The notes under the pieces are model-generated. The model was given only the letters and a program-made list of their open reading frames with translations. It had not been told where the DNA came from and did not search any database. From Pyropia yezoensis (lineage: Eukaryota; Rhodophyta; Bangiophyceae; Bangiales; Bangiaceae), in NCBI GenBank assembly GCA_009829735.1, contig CM020619.1:29228063-29292062 (forward strand): a stretch of DNA of 64,000 nucleotides. Reading direction: 5' to 3'. The translations under genes were made by a program, and so were the position numbers. Below, in pieces: positions 9,480 to 19,280 of the stretch. Positions within the stretch are counted from its first letter, which is position 1. Each line of letters opens with the position of its first letter.

Positions 9480-11849
9480 ATGTCGGACCCCCAGGTACCC
9501 GGGGGCGAGGACGACCTCCTGCCTGAAGAGGGGGAAGAGGTGATGGTGGACGACGTTCCCGTCTCCGCCACCGCCGCCGAGTGCTTCCTAGCGAGCTCGT
9601 CGGAGGACGAGGATGACCGGGTGACCGTTCGTGTGGCTCCGGACGGCGCGCCGGGCGGGTTGTCGTCCGTGTGTAGCGGCACGACGGCTCCGTCGGGTGG
9701 CGGACAACCGCGTGCAGCGGTGGCTTCTACCGCTTCTCCTCCGGCGGCCCGGATGGCTTCTGTCGCCGGTACCGGCGTGGCTCTACCTCAAGACGGTGTC
9801 GCCGGCGTGGCGGATGGTGGTGTTGGCACCCCGTCCAGTCCGGCGGGTCAAGACGGCGCGGGTGCCCGCCCGGTTGGTGTGTCCGCTCCGGCGGGTAGCG
9901 GGTCTACCCGTGCTGCCCCCGTGGTACCCACGTCGGGTCCGGGTGGCGGCGATGCTCTGCCCGCGGTGCCGCGGGCGTCTGGTGGTCAAGGTGGGTCTAC
10001 ACCGATGGCAGTGGACTCCGGTAGTTACTCCGGGCGGGCGCCCGCCCTTCTTCTTCCTCCTCGGCCGCGTGCGACTCCGGCGCCGGCCCCTCTTCCGGTG
10101 GGGCATCCCCCGGCGCCCCCTATTCTTCCTGTTCCTGCCCGGGTTGCCCCGTTGGGTGGCGGCGTCGCCGCGGCGGCGGGTCAGCCCGCCATGTCGATGT
10201 TCGACTTGGTGGCTCGGGTTCGAGGCCTGACTGTGCAAGAGTCAATGGAGTCCGATGGGCGGATGCGGGTGGACTTCCACCTGCCCCATCCCCGTGGAGA
10301 GTCCTCCCGGCGCGTCAAGGTGGACCCGAGTTGGGAGCGGGAGTTGGTGCGGCTGGTCAACCAGCCGAACGCGGTGCGGGTGGAACACCATTGGATCCTG
10401 AGTCAGCCGGACGACCGGCATGCGCAGCTCTGGCGCACTCGGGTGGGACGGGGTGAGGTCTACCTCGACCCCGCCTTCGGGGTATGCGACCTGATTGCCC
10501 CCGCGTTGCCGCGGGAGATTGACTACCCGGCTAGTGCTCGGGGGATTGCGGCGGCGGCGGAGCCGGTTGCGTTTGGGGAGACGGTGGGCAGTACCGGTCG
10601 TTATCCCGACTTTGATTACTACTCGGGGGTATCCCCGTATCTGTCGTTGACGGCTCCCTACCCGCCTATGGCGGGGTTGAAGTCGGCGTCGAGCTGGCGA
10701 CGTAACCATGGTGTCATGGCGGATGCGTTTCGCACGGATATAACGTGTGCGTTGCAGACCGGCAACGGTCGTGCGCCGGTATACACTCCCGTGCGCCCGC
10801 CGCTATGGCAGGAGGGGTGGGAACCCGCCCCTGCTTTCCGGTTTGACACCGGCTCCTGTCTCCGATACTTCGGGAGTGTGTTGGCCTCCCGGCCGGTCCA
10901 CCCGTTGCAGGGTACCTTCACCCTTGAGGTCACCCTCGGGCAGGCGTCCTCCTTCTTGCTGTCCGTCCGCCGGCAGGGGCGCCTGTTTCATCTTCCGACG
11001 GGTGTCCGTCGGCACATCGCGCAGTTGGGCGTGAACCTGATAGCTGCCAAGACCGGGTTGGCCCGGGAGTTCGAGGCCCTGCTGGCTGTTCACGATGCCG
11101 TGAACTGGGCTGGGGTGTTGGCCCTTCCCCCGTACCGGGACCCGCAGGCTGGGGCTACCCCCTTGCCTCGTCACTCGTTGCGTATCCGGCGTACTCAGCC
11201 GGGTGAGCCTAGTTGCCATGGGTGGGCGTCCACCGAGGCCGTTCCTGACCTGGGTATTCCCATGGTTATCCATGACCCTCTTCAGGTCCTTGCCCCGTGG
11301 TTCGGTAACCCGATACCGGCGGCGGTTGGCCGTCGTCCCCGAGAGTGGGGCTCTGCGGGTGGGGAGCGTGAGGTGTCCCGTCGTCGGGCGGAGCCCCGCC
11401 GGGGTTACGGTGGAGCCCCTTCGGTAGGGTCCTACCGAGCCTCGTATCAGGTGCCACCGGCTCCGGTGGTAGCCGTGTCGGCTCCTGTGGCTCCTCTGGC
11501 TGCGCCAGTGTCACCTCCCGCCCCTGTCCTACATGACGGGGGTCCCCGTCTCTGGTATGAGGGCGTTGACGCCCTTGTTGCCCGTGCAATGCGGGAGGGT
11601 CTCTCTGTTAGCTGGGGGGATATCCCCCCAGGTGCTGCGCTTGTTGGGTCAGCGCGTTGCTTCGGTGGCGTGCTGGACCGCCTCCAGAAAGCTCTGGAGG
11701 ACGTGGAGGCTGGCCGCAGCACCCTCGTCCAGCTATGCACCGAGGTAACTCGGATGATTGACCGTCGTGACATCGCCGACCGGTGGAGCACGGAGGTATA
11801 CGCGCTTACGCGTGAGTGGCCTCCCTCGGGCAGTGGGTCTACCCACTGA
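9480..11849 (+). CDS. antisense accessory protein of E1, unknown function
   Basis: A 789-residue open frame on the strand opposite gag and pol, between pol and the 3' LTR. The first ~230 residues are disordered: an acidic head (EEGEEVMVDD, SSSEDEDD) and then Ala/Gly/Pro/Ser-rich sequence. Residues ~235-620 look folded, with many Trp/Tyr/His and conserved stretches such as VEHHWILSQP, FDTGSCLRYFGSVL and RLFHLPTGVRRH. Residues ~690-780 are helical (DRLQKALEDVEAGRSTLVQL). No signal peptide, membrane segment, zinc knuckle or known enzyme motif is visible, so it is neither env-like nor a second gag by inspection. Start chosen at ATG 9480 because E2 has the same start (MSDPQV) and a TATA-like motif lies ~110 bp upstream. 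E2 carries the same protein, 789 residues, roughly 92% identical by eye. Confidence 0.8.
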   Translation: MSDPQVPGGEDDLLPEEGEEVMVDDVPVSATAAECFLASSSEDEDDRVTVRVAPDGAPGGLSSVCSGTTAPSGGGQPRAAVASTASPPAARMASVAGTGVALPQDGVAGVADGGVGTPSSPAGQDGAGARPVGVSAPAGSGSTRAAPVVPTSGPGGGDALPAVPRASGGQGGSTPMAVDSGSYSGRAPALLLPPRPRATPAPAPLPVGHPPAPPILPVPARVAPLGGGVAAAAGQPAMSMFDLVARVRGLTVQESMESDGRMRVDFHLPHPRGESSRRVKVDPSWERELVRLVNQPNAVRVEHHWILSQPDDRHAQLWRTRVGRGEVYLDPAFGVCDLIAPALPREIDYPASARGIAAAAEPVAFGETVGSTGRYPDFDYYSGVSPYLSLTAPYPPMAGLKSASSWRRNHGVMADAFRTDITCALQTGNGRAPVYTPVRPPLWQEGWEPAPAFRFDTGSCLRYFGSVLASRPVHPLQGTFTLEVTLGQASSFLLSVRRQGRLFHLPTGVRRHIAQLGVNLIAAKTGLAREFEALLAVHDAVNWAGVLALPPYRDPQAGATPLPRHSLRIRRTQPGEPSCHGWASTEAVPDLGIPMVIHDPLQVLAPWFGNPIPAAVGRRPREWGSAGGEREVSRRRAEPRRGYGGAPSVGSYRASYQVPPAPVVAVSAPVAPLAAPVSPPAPVLHDGGPRLWYEGVDALVARAMREGLSVSWGDIPPGAALVGSARCFGGVLDRLQKALEDVEAGRSTLVQLCTEVTRMIDRRDIADRWSTEVYALTREWPPSGSGSTH

Positions 11850-12327
11850 GGAGTGTTATTGTTTGTACGGGAGAGGGACCCGGTGGCCCTTATGGTAGCC
11901 GGGTAGTAGTGAGTATAACCTCATCCACTTTGGGGGCATTGCTTGCCTCTGTTTGCTGCCCTGGGGAGTACCCCTTCTGGCTCAGTGGTGCCTTGCCTCC
12001 CGTCCAACTTCTTCCGGTTGGTTCTTGCTTGGGGAGGTCATCCTCCCTTACTTTGTGTCTTGGCTTGGGGAGGTTATCCTCCCTTGTAAGCTCCCTAGTT
12101 ACTTCGATATCATCGGAGTTAGCCTTTACCTTTAAGTTAACTTATTAAGGTTCAGGATTGACTTAGTTACCTAAGCTTGGCTCTACTTAGTTACCTAAGC
12201 TTGGTTCGACTTAGAAACCTAAGTCTGATTTGACTTAGAAACCTAAGTCTGCCGTAACCATGTGACACCCTACTTAGCAGGTATACGCCTCACCCCCCCA
12301 CAGCCGAAGTCTTTTTCGGTTGGGTTG
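11850..12327. other. convergent intergenic region between antisense gene and pol of E1
   Basis: About 480 bp where the antisense gene (plus) and pol (minus) point at each other, so it must hold both 3' ends. It contains a short repeat (GGCTTGGGGAGGT, twice, near 12030 and 12063) and the 24-bp tandem array described at 12162-12247. Confidence 0.6.
12162..12247. repeat. four 24-bp tandem units with inverted repeats
   Basis: CTTAGTTACCTAAG at 12162-12175 and 12186-12199, CTTAGAAACCTAAG at 12210-12223 and 12234-12247: exact 24-bp periodicity, each unit a CTTAG/CTAAG stem with a 4-nt loop. E2 has two similar hairpins at the same junction (60393-60407 and 60418-60432). They may mark RNA 3' ends for the convergent genes. 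Confidence 0.8.
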
Positions 12328-15300
12328 TTACAGTAGGCGTCGTCGCCTCATGTAAGGCATGAGGAGTTGGCGGGGTATATTTGCCGCCTGTTCCCAGGTG
12401 GGTGAGTCGTATCCGACCCACATAACCTTGACGTACCAGGGTCCTGGTAGGTCCGGGTCGGTGTGTCCGACCACGCTCTCTACTTGGTATGGAATCCCAT
12501 CCGGTCCCACCGGGTCATCTGACCGGTGGGTTGTAAGAGCTTCATGTAGCAACCCGGCCGGTACCGGCTGAGGCTGTTCCGGCTTCGGAGCAGGTGTCAC
12601 ATCATTGATGTTGATGCGTTGTATCTCCGTATCGGAGAGCAGCATGACAGAGTGATCATCTCTGTGTAAGATCTGGTACGGTCCCTTGACCGGTTGCATA
12701 AGCTTGTTCCCTCGGAACTTCTGGTGTCTGATATAGACCCAGTCACCTGTTACCAGGGTTGCGTTGCGCACCCGTAGCCGGGCGTCGAAGTTCTTCTTGT
12801 ATCGAAGTTGTGTTCTGTCAAGGGCACCCTTGAGCTTAGGAATCATCCACGATAGCTTGGCCAACCAAGCTAGGTGGATACGTTCGGCCGGTCGGCCTTT
12901 CGGTGTATCATACCGAGTGCACCTGCCTGGTGGCAGCGTCAGGCTACCGACGCCTAGTGGCATGACCCACTCCAGCGGGGCGATGTTGGTACTCCGATGT
13001 GGCCTGGCATTGTATGCCAGGGTGAGTACGGACAGAAGCCTGTCCCAAGTGTTCGTGTGTTCGGCCACGTAGCACTGTAGCATCTTTACGATGGTGCGGT
13101 TGAACCGCTCCACCTGCCCGTTGGTTTGCGGGTGGTAGTCGGATGCCTGACGTGGTTCGATACCGAACATGCCCAGGACCTGAGTACAGAATGCTGACGT
13201 AAGGTTTGCTCCGTTGTCGGAGAGGAGTTGCTTCATGACTCCGTATGCACTGATCCAGTGGTCAACCACTGCGTTCATGATGGTGTATGCCGTATCATTC
13301 GGGATGGCTGCCGCTCGTGACAGCTTAGTGAAGCGGTCAGACATGACCAGGATGTACCTGTTCCCTTCTTCCGTTACCGGAAGTGGCCCGAGTATGTCGA
13401 TAGCGACTTGCTCGTTGGGCCCATCGGGTGGGAATAGCTTCATGGCAGACGCCTGCCTATGTAGACTCATGCGGTTACGTGCACAGGGGTGGCACCCCCG
13501 TACGTGGTCGACCACGTCGACGGCCATTGCTGGCCAGTAGAAGAACCTTCGCATTGCTGCGAACATACGTGAACCCCCCGGGTGTCCGGCTGTAGGGTTC
13601 TCGTGTTCTCGTTCCATGACGGCTTGCCGTAAGGACACGGGAACCACGACTTGATGTCGTCCATCGGCGGGTGCCCGCCGGTATATGAGTCCGCCTTCGT
13701 TCTCGGAGAACATGCCGGCCGTACCGGCCAGGAGGTTAGCACGATGACGTTTACAGTCGTCGTCATTGGCCTGTGCCTCGCGGAAGTCCGCGAGGGTCAA
13801 TGGGCACGCAAGGTGTGCCATGGTATGGTCAACCATACCCTGGGTAGCGTTACCCACCATGCAGACCGGTACCACCGGGATGTCCTCGTCCACCGGGCGG
13901 GTATCCCCGCTCGGTGTGTCGAGTCGAGACAATGCGTCTCCGAGATGGTGGGTTGACCCAGCCTTATACACGGTACGGTAGTCGTGCTCGGCCATCTTTA
14001 GCCTCCATCGGGCTAGCCTCCCATGGCTATCGGAATCCTTGTCACCAAGGTTGAGGAGCCATCGTAGGGGTTCGTGGTCGGACCTCACGATGAACCTGGA
14101 GCCCTCCAGGTATGGACGGAGCAGTTGCACTGCCCATATAACTCCGAGGCATTCACGCTCGGTGGCACTATAGTTACGCTCAGCCGGGTTGAGTGTCCGG
14201 CTGAAGTATCCTACCGGACGTAGGTCCGGGATAACGTTATCGGTACCGATCAACGTCTCTCCCTGTAACAGGGTGCATCCCACTTGTGTATCGCATGCAT
14301 CGACATCGATGACGAAGGTACCCCGTCGGTGCGGTAACGCAAGGACGGGTGGGGATAGTAGGGCTCGTTTCAGCGACTCGAATGCCTCCTCTTCGCTAGG
14401 CGAAGGGGGTTGGAGTACCTTGGGCAGGGTACTGCTCGTAAGAACCGTTAACGGTTTAGCTATCCGAGCGAAGTCCTTGACGAACCGTCGGTATACATTG
14501 CACATTCCCAGGAAGCTCTTGAGCTGTGTCTGGGTGTTAGGGAACCGGGCATCCCAGAGTGCCCGGGTATTGGCTTCGAGTACCCCTAGCTTACCAGGGG
14601 TTATCTGGTGGCCCAGATACTCGACCGTCTGTTGGAAGAAGGCGCACTTCTTCAGACGCAGGGTTACCCCGGCGTTCCTCAAGAGGGTCAGTACCTCGTC
14701 AACATGTTGCACATGGTCATCCATGTTACGCGAGAAGTCGATGACGTCATCGAGGTACACTAGGCAGTTACGCCACTTCACCCCCGACAGTATAACGTCG
14801 ATAGCCCGCTGGAATGTAGCGGGGGCGTTGGACAATCCGAAGGGCATCCTTACGAACTCGTACACTCCACTGTGACAGACGAATGCCGTCTTGGGGATAT
14901 CCTCGTCCGCCACCGGGATCTGCCAGTATCCGGCATTGCAGTCGATGGTGGTAAACACCGTAGCTTCCCCCAGGGAGTCGATGCATTCATCCATCCTTGG
15001 TAAAGGGTACGAGTCCTTCTTGGTAACCAAGTTGAGGCGTCGATAATCGATGCAAAACCGAGGGGTTTGATCCTTCTTCGGTACGATAACGACTGGGGCA
15101 CCCCACTCCGACATCGAAGGTCGTATCACCTTCGCTTCACTCATCCTCTTCACTTCTCCATCAATGATCTCTCGTTGCATAGGTCCCGCTCGGTGCGGTT
15201 GTGACCGGGCGGGGCGTGCGCCTGGTACCAGGTCAATACGATGTTGGGTTGCCCCAATGGTACCCAAGGCTCCGCCTGTCCACATGACGTCATGCTTTCT

Positions 15301-16494
15301 TAACATCCGTCGTACCCCTTTGGCTACGGAAGGGGGAAGGTGGTCGAGGTCAGCCTCGGCCAGTGCCTTCAATGCTTCTTGGTCCTTCGGCGGAATATCC
15401 GCCGGTAATGATGGTCGACTAGGCTTCCCGTCATCGGGTTGCTGTCGCTCGGTGGTCTCGGCGACCGCCAGCACCTCAAGTGGGTCCACTTGACCTTCCT
15501 TGTCAGGGGTAAGGATATCTCCTTCGTAGAGCTCGGCAATCCCGAGGATAGTTCCCTTCGGGAGGGTGACTGCCTTACGGCGATAGTTCGCCATCACTAG
15601 GAGGGATGACCCTCCTGATGGGGAGTCTATGAGACCGTTGGCCATGGTCAACCCATGGCGCTTGTACGTCCGAAAGTTGGACTTGACTCTGCAGATGCCT
15701 GCGAGGTCACAGTTAACCGGGAGGACTGTCTCCGACAACGGCTCGAAGCGAGTTCGCTTGGCCAACCGAAGTGTCTTCGGCTCGACACTTGCGTACACCT
15801 CAGCCACGTTAACGTGGCTCCCTTGTAGCGCCAGGTCCCTGACGATAGCCGTGTGTCCTCGCTTCGTCCCGTCGGCTTCTTGAAGCTCGACGGTCCTCCG
15901 GCCTGGCCGGATTGCATCAACATGAACGTTGATGAAGGTGCACCCCAGTATGCAGGGCACCGATAGGGTCTCACACACCAGGAAGTCGACTTCCGTGGTG
16001 AGTTCCCCGATGGTAACCCGCAGCGACATCGCTGCGGTCGTACGAATGAGGCGACCATTCGCGTCCTTGATGGTGGGTCCCCGAGTCACTCTGACTCGCG
16101 GAAGCCACTTGTCCGGGAGGGTATCCTTCCGGATAAGGTTGGGTCCAGCCCCTGTATCCAGTACAGGGTAGTACGATCGTGTCGACTGGGGGTCATCCCC
16201 CAGTGTGGCTGATACCTTGAAGTTCTCCAAGGTAAACAGCACGTGGCCTACACCGATATCCGGTGTAGCTCGGGCATCCTGAACAGGGCCCTTGTCTGGT
16301 TCCATGTGACGGGGCTTCCCGTCCTCTCCTCCCAACCTTGGTGGTTGGTCGTCAATCCCCTGACGCCGTGTCGTCGGGGCCGGAAGGTGTACCCGGGGGT
16401 TGATGCGGCGTCGGCTCAACCGCGCTCTCCGTGGGGCTTTCCCCGCGGTACTCCGGGGTGGCTTGCTTGGGTTACCCCAGCGCCCCCCGGTCAT
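12328..16494 (-). CDS. pol: pol polyprotein of E1 (Ty3/gypsy)
   Basis: A 1,388-residue frame. In order: aspartic protease (VLDTGAGPNLI, ~110-130); reverse transcriptase (FCIDYRRLN, then YLDD near 580); RNase H (FVIDVDACDTQVG near 725); integrase zinc-binding HHCC region (REHENPTAGHPGG ... CHPCARN near 960-1000); integrase core with D, D and E in VAIDILGP, SDNGAN and NGQVERFN (~1030-1130); and a C-terminal chromodomain-like end (YVKVMWVGYDSPTWEQA near 1350). This order is that of Ty3/gypsy. The pol frame is -1 relative to gag, in keeping with the -1 frameshifting used by many gypsy elements. The first ATG of the frame need not be used. Confidence 0.95.
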   Translation of the reverse strand: MTGGRWGNPSKPPRSTAGKAPRRARLSRRRINPRVHLPAPTTRRQGIDDQPPRLGGEDGKPRHMEPDKGPVQDARATPDIGVGHVLFTLENFKVSATLGDDPQSTRSYYPVLDTGAGPNLIRKDTLPDKWLPRVRVTRGPTIKDANGRLIRTTAAMSLRVTIGELTTEVDFLVCETLSVPCILGCTFINVHVDAIRPGRRTVELQEADGTKRGHTAIVRDLALQGSHVNVAEVYASVEPKTLRLAKRTRFEPLSETVLPVNCDLAGICRVKSNFRTYKRHGLTMANGLIDSPSGGSSLLVMANYRRKAVTLPKGTILGIAELYEGDILTPDKEGQVDPLEVLAVAETTERQQPDDGKPSRPSLPADIPPKDQEALKALAEADLDHLPPSVAKGVRRMLRKHDVMWTGGALGTIGATQHRIDLVPGARPARSQPHRAGPMQREIIDGEVKRMSEAKVIRPSMSEWGAPVVIVPKKDQTPRFCIDYRRLNLVTKKDSYPLPRMDECIDSLGEATVFTTIDCNAGYWQIPVADEDIPKTAFVCHSGVYEFVRMPFGLSNAPATFQRAIDVILSGVKWRNCLVYLDDVIDFSRNMDDHVQHVDEVLTLLRNAGVTLRLKKCAFFQQTVEYLGHQITPGKLGVLEANTRALWDARFPNTQTQLKSFLGMCNVYRRFVKDFARIAKPLTVLTSSTLPKVLQPPSPSEEEAFESLKRALLSPPVLALPHRRGTFVIDVDACDTQVGCTLLQGETLIGTDNVIPDLRPVGYFSRTLNPAERNYSATERECLGVIWAVQLLRPYLEGSRFIVRSDHEPLRWLLNLGDKDSDSHGRLARWRLKMAEHDYRTVYKAGSTHHLGDALSRLDTPSGDTRPVDEDIPVVPVCMVGNATQGMVDHTMAHLACPLTLADFREAQANDDDCKRHRANLLAGTAGMFSENEGGLIYRRAPADGRHQVVVPVSLRQAVMEREHENPTAGHPGGSRMFAAMRRFFYWPAMAVDVVDHVRGCHPCARNRMSLHRQASAMKLFPPDGPNEQVAIDILGPLPVTEEGNRYILVMSDRFTKLSRAAAIPNDTAYTIMNAVVDHWISAYGVMKQLLSDNGANLTSAFCTQVLGMFGIEPRQASDYHPQTNGQVERFNRTIVKMLQCYVAEHTNTWDRLLSVLTLAYNARPHRSTNIAPLEWVMPLGVGSLTLPPGRCTRYDTPKGRPAERIHLAWLAKLSWMIPKLKGALDRTQLRYKKNFDARLRVRNATLVTGDWVYIRHQKFRGNKLMQPVKGPYQILHRDDHSVMLLSDTEIQRININDVTPAPKPEQPQPVPAGLLHEALTTHRSDDPVGPDGIPYQVESVVGHTDPDLPGPWYVKVMWVGYDSPTWEQAANIPRQLLMPYMRRRRLL

Positions 16495-16502
16495 CCTTCC
16501 TC

Positions 16503-18692
16503 TTACTCGTTTCCCGCCCTTGGTAGGGTGCTGTCCGCCGGGACATCCGGCTGAGGAGGTGCCTCCTCGACGGCCAGTACTCCACCTGGAGCTGGCTGCC
16601 TACCCGGTGCGGGTCCGGGTGCTCTGGCGGGATACCCCCCGGTGGATGCCTTGCGTTGCGCCGCTGCCCGCCGAGACTCCTCGGGGATGAGTGGGCAGGA
16701 AGACACCCAGTGCTGGGGATCCCCACACAACATACATCCGGACGTGCCGGTCCCCCCTTGAGTTCGCATCGGGGTAGCCCCGTAGCTGCGGATGCCTCCC
16801 TCGGGCGCCCGAGTGCCTGCTCCCTGGTAGGCCTTGGGTCCTTGGGTCAACCGGAACATGGACTCCCCCGACCGGTTGGGTCGGCCCGCAATCTGCGGGG
16901 GTGCCTCCGTGCGCACCGCCCATGTTGGCAAGGGTTGGTGAGGGTTACCCGTCACCGGGGAGTACCCCGTAGTCCGTACGTACGGGACGCGACGTCCCGT
17001 GCCCTCGCTGACCTGGAACTGGGTCCCCGCCGGAGCAATGTAGGCTACCGTACCATGTTCATCAATAACCGGCGTCGCCGGTAGCAACAGGTGGCCCTGT
17101 TGGTCGACTAGAGGGTCACCCTCACCAATAGGGGTATGTTCGGTCGCCACCAGTACTGGTGCGGCCTTTCGTTCCACCTTCTCTTGCCTCGGTACCGGGG
17201 TAAGACTGGGCTTGCCTCCCGCACCCTTGGGCTTCGGGGCCAAGGCACATTCCGGGTGTAGAACCCGGTAGGCGTCCCCTAGGGACTTGCACATATGCAT
17301 AAGTCGACTGAAGTTCGTCCGGGCCGTATTGGCTCCCCGTGCGGATATCCGCACGTAGTTGGGTACTCCTGCGAACAGGATGGCCCGTAGTTCCCCTTCA
17401 CCGAGGAGCTTCCCCAGCTCGTAGTCGAGCTCTTGGATCCGGCGTCCAAACATCTCTTCATCCTCCCAGGACTGGGCGGTGGCAGTGCGAAGGGCCCGAT
17501 AGTGGTCCTCGCACATGTCCTCACTGAGGTAACTGCTCAGCAGCTCCTTGAGAATCCCACGGTAATCCATGGGGGTGGCCGCGACCCTCATTACCAGCAT
17601 CGGGGATGCCCGGCGAAGAATGCCTCGCACCCGTTCATCAACAAAGAACGGGAAGATCTCCAGGGCCAGCCCCTCGTTGACGAGCGCCTTGTCCGCGGCT
17701 GCCTTGAAACTAGTCAAGAAGCCGATGACTGCCAACGGACGTCCGTTGGGGCCATCGAACATAGGGACTCCCTTCATAAGGGTCTGCATAGAGCGGATCG
17801 CTCGGTGCGACGTATTACGCATCGATTCCGATACGGTGGTAGATCGGTCTTCCAAACGATAACGTTCGGGAGTCAGTACCGACCTGAAGACTTCGTTGAC
17901 GATCTCCGTGTCAGCGTCCTGGATATCCAGTCGCTTCGCCAGTTGATGAGCAAACTCATCGGACTCCATCCGCCTCAGTAGGCTCGCAGTTACCTGCGCG
18001 GTCATAGCTTCCACCACTGAAGATGGTACTTCAGGCGTCGGCACCTCGGGAACCCGAGTTGCCTGGCCTCCTTCGTCGTGGGGATACTGTGAGAGGGTAC
18101 CCCCTCCGCCAATAACCGACTCTCCACCGGCGTAAGTATCCGCCGGGTCGTGTCCGCGGAGTCCGCTTCGGGTGCTCCGAGCGTATCGCTCCGTGTGGCT
18201 CCGTTCCAACTCTGCCGACGAGTCGGATCCATACCCCATTGTGTCCGGGGGTCGTCCAGGAGTAGCAACACCGGGGTTGACCCTGGTGGACTCCGAAATT
18301 AGTCCGGCCGGTTCGAACCGTACTGGTGTGGGAGGAACACGACGGGGTCCCGTCGTGTGGCGTGTTGACATCAACACTGCCATCGCGTCCTCCGTCCGCT
18401 CCTGGCGAGCGTCGAGTCCGGAAAACCGGGCCTCGATGCGGGCCAATGATGCCATCAGGGAATCCCCTGGTGAAGGAGGCGGCGGAGTGAGGTCGGTCGA
18501 CGACAGTTGAGGCGGGCCCCCGCCTCCTGCCGTCCGAGCCGTGCCAAACGTCGATCCGGCACCGGAAAGCATTGGCGTCTCAATGTTGTCGATCGGGTTC
18601 CCGATCCCGGTTCCCGTAGTCACCTCCGGAGTCGGCGTCGACGCCGATCCGTCATCTTGAACGTTCCCCGTCTCTTGGGTAGACATAGTCAC
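16503..18692 (-). CDS. gag: gag protein of E1
   Basis: A 729-residue frame. The first ~200 residues are Ser/Gly/Pro-rich; residues ~250-480 are the likely capsid region (helical, with PNGRPLAVIGFLTSF and WEDEEMFGRRIQELDYE); near 670 there is one CCHC zinc knuckle (CMLCGDPQHWVSSC, pattern C-x2-C-x4-H-x4-C) for RNA binding. It is nearly identical to the E2 gag at 46380-48569, and a fragment of the same gene lies at 45059-45797. Confidence 0.9.
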   Translation of the reverse strand: MTMSTQETGNVQDDGSASTPTPEVTTGTGIGNPIDNIETPMLSGAGSTFGTARTAGGGGPPQLSSTDLTPPPPSPGDSLMASLARIEARFSGLDARQERTEDAMAVLMSTRHTTGPRRVPPTPVRFEPAGLISESTRVNPGVATPGRPPDTMGYGSDSSAELERSHTERYARSTRSGLRGHDPADTYAGGESVIGGGGTLSQYPHDEGGQATRVPEVPTPEVPSSVVEAMTAQVTASLLRRMESDEFAHQLAKRLDIQDADTEIVNEVFRSVLTPERYRLEDRSTTVSESMRNTSHRAIRSMQTLMKGVPMFDGPNGRPLAVIGFLTSFKAAADKALVNEGLALEIFPFFVDERVRGILRRASPMLVMRVAATPMDYRGILKELLSSYLSEDMCEDHYRALRTATAQSWEDEEMFGRRIQELDYELGKLLGEGELRAILFAGVPNYVRISARGANTARTNFSRLMHMCKSLGDAYRVLHPECALAPKPKGAGGKPSLTPVPRQEKVERKAAPVLVATEHTPIGEGDPLVDQQGHLLLPATPVIDEHGTVAYIAPAGTQFQVSEGTGRRVPYVRTTGYSPVTGNPHQPLPTWAVRTEAPPQIAGRPNRSGESMFRLTQGPKAYQGAGTRAPEGGIRSYGATPMRTQGGTGTSGCMLCGDPQHWVSSCPLIPEESRRAAAQRKASTGGYPARAPGPAPGRQPAPGGVLAVEEAPPQPDVPADSTLPRAGNE

Positions 18693-18896
18693 AATCAGTC
18701 AACCGACGTAACAATCACCACGAATAAGAGAGCGGGGGGGGTAGATTGGGGAGAGTAGCAGTAGATCACAGTCAAAGGTAAAAACTCAACACAATCGATC
18801 AGGTCGCAACACCACGAGTACAAGAAAAGGACCGGATCCCTATCCGTGTGCCAGGGTCGAAGACGGCGTCACCACAAGGGTGACGGAAACCCGTCC

Positions 18897-18911
18897 CCTG
18901 CTGCTCCACCA
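18897..18911 (-). promoter_or_regulatory. primer-binding site of E1
   Basis: Directly inside the 5' LTR the minus strand reads TGGTGGAGCAGCAGG, complementary to a tRNA 3' end of form GCTGCTCCACCA. The same site follows the 5' LTR of E2 (46162-46176) and a close variant occurs at 32504-32520 in element A. Confidence 0.7.
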
Positions 18912-18912
18912 A

Positions 18913-19275
18913 TGTAGCACAATAGGAATCCGTCGCACGTCCACTCTCAGGGAACACTCACCAAGGGGGATCGGCACCAACGTCACCGGGAGGCCAAGGT
19001 TGCTGTCCTTGGAGCGCAAGCCACGGGACCAAGATGGGAGCCCAAATGGGAGGGGTTTGTTGTTCTACCTTGGCCGGCGGTGGATTCGCCGCCGGCCCCC
19101 ACGTTATAAACCCTCGGAGACACTACTAACTACCCTCCACCCCAAGATGCAAGTCCCTCTGGTCATACGTAACTTATAGATACCGTGACCAGTACGAACT
19201 ATCAAATTGAGAGTTAAGGGTTAGAAGTAGCCCCCCTAATGTTAGGGTTACAATACGGCCAACCATATTGCTACA
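18913..19275 (-). repeat. 5' LTR of E1
   Basis: 363 bp, ends TGTAGCA and TGCTACA. On the minus strand the TATA box GGGTTTATAACG lies about 190 bp into the LTR and should drive the full-length genomic RNA, gag and pol. Confidence 0.95.
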
Positions 19276-19280
19276 CCCCG

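Larger units (their letters stand above)
8526..19275 (-). mobile_element. Ty3/gypsy retrotransposon E1, looks whole
   Basis: A 10,750-bp element on the minus strand: 5' LTR 18913-19275, primer-binding site, gag 18692-16503, pol 16494-12328, an antisense gene 9480-11849 (plus strand), a polypurine tract next to 8889, and 3' LTR 8526-8888. The 5-bp target duplication CCCCG is present at 8521-8525 and 19276-19280. The two LTRs differ at about two positions in 363, so insertion was recent. It interrupts the DIRS-like element. The same family occurs as E2 (45798 onward) in opposite orientation. Confidence 0.95.

Noticed and set aside
19239-19280. Start of the 769-residue RT frame inside the E1 LTR
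   Set aside because: The first codons belong to E1's LTR and target duplication, not to the DIRS-like gene.
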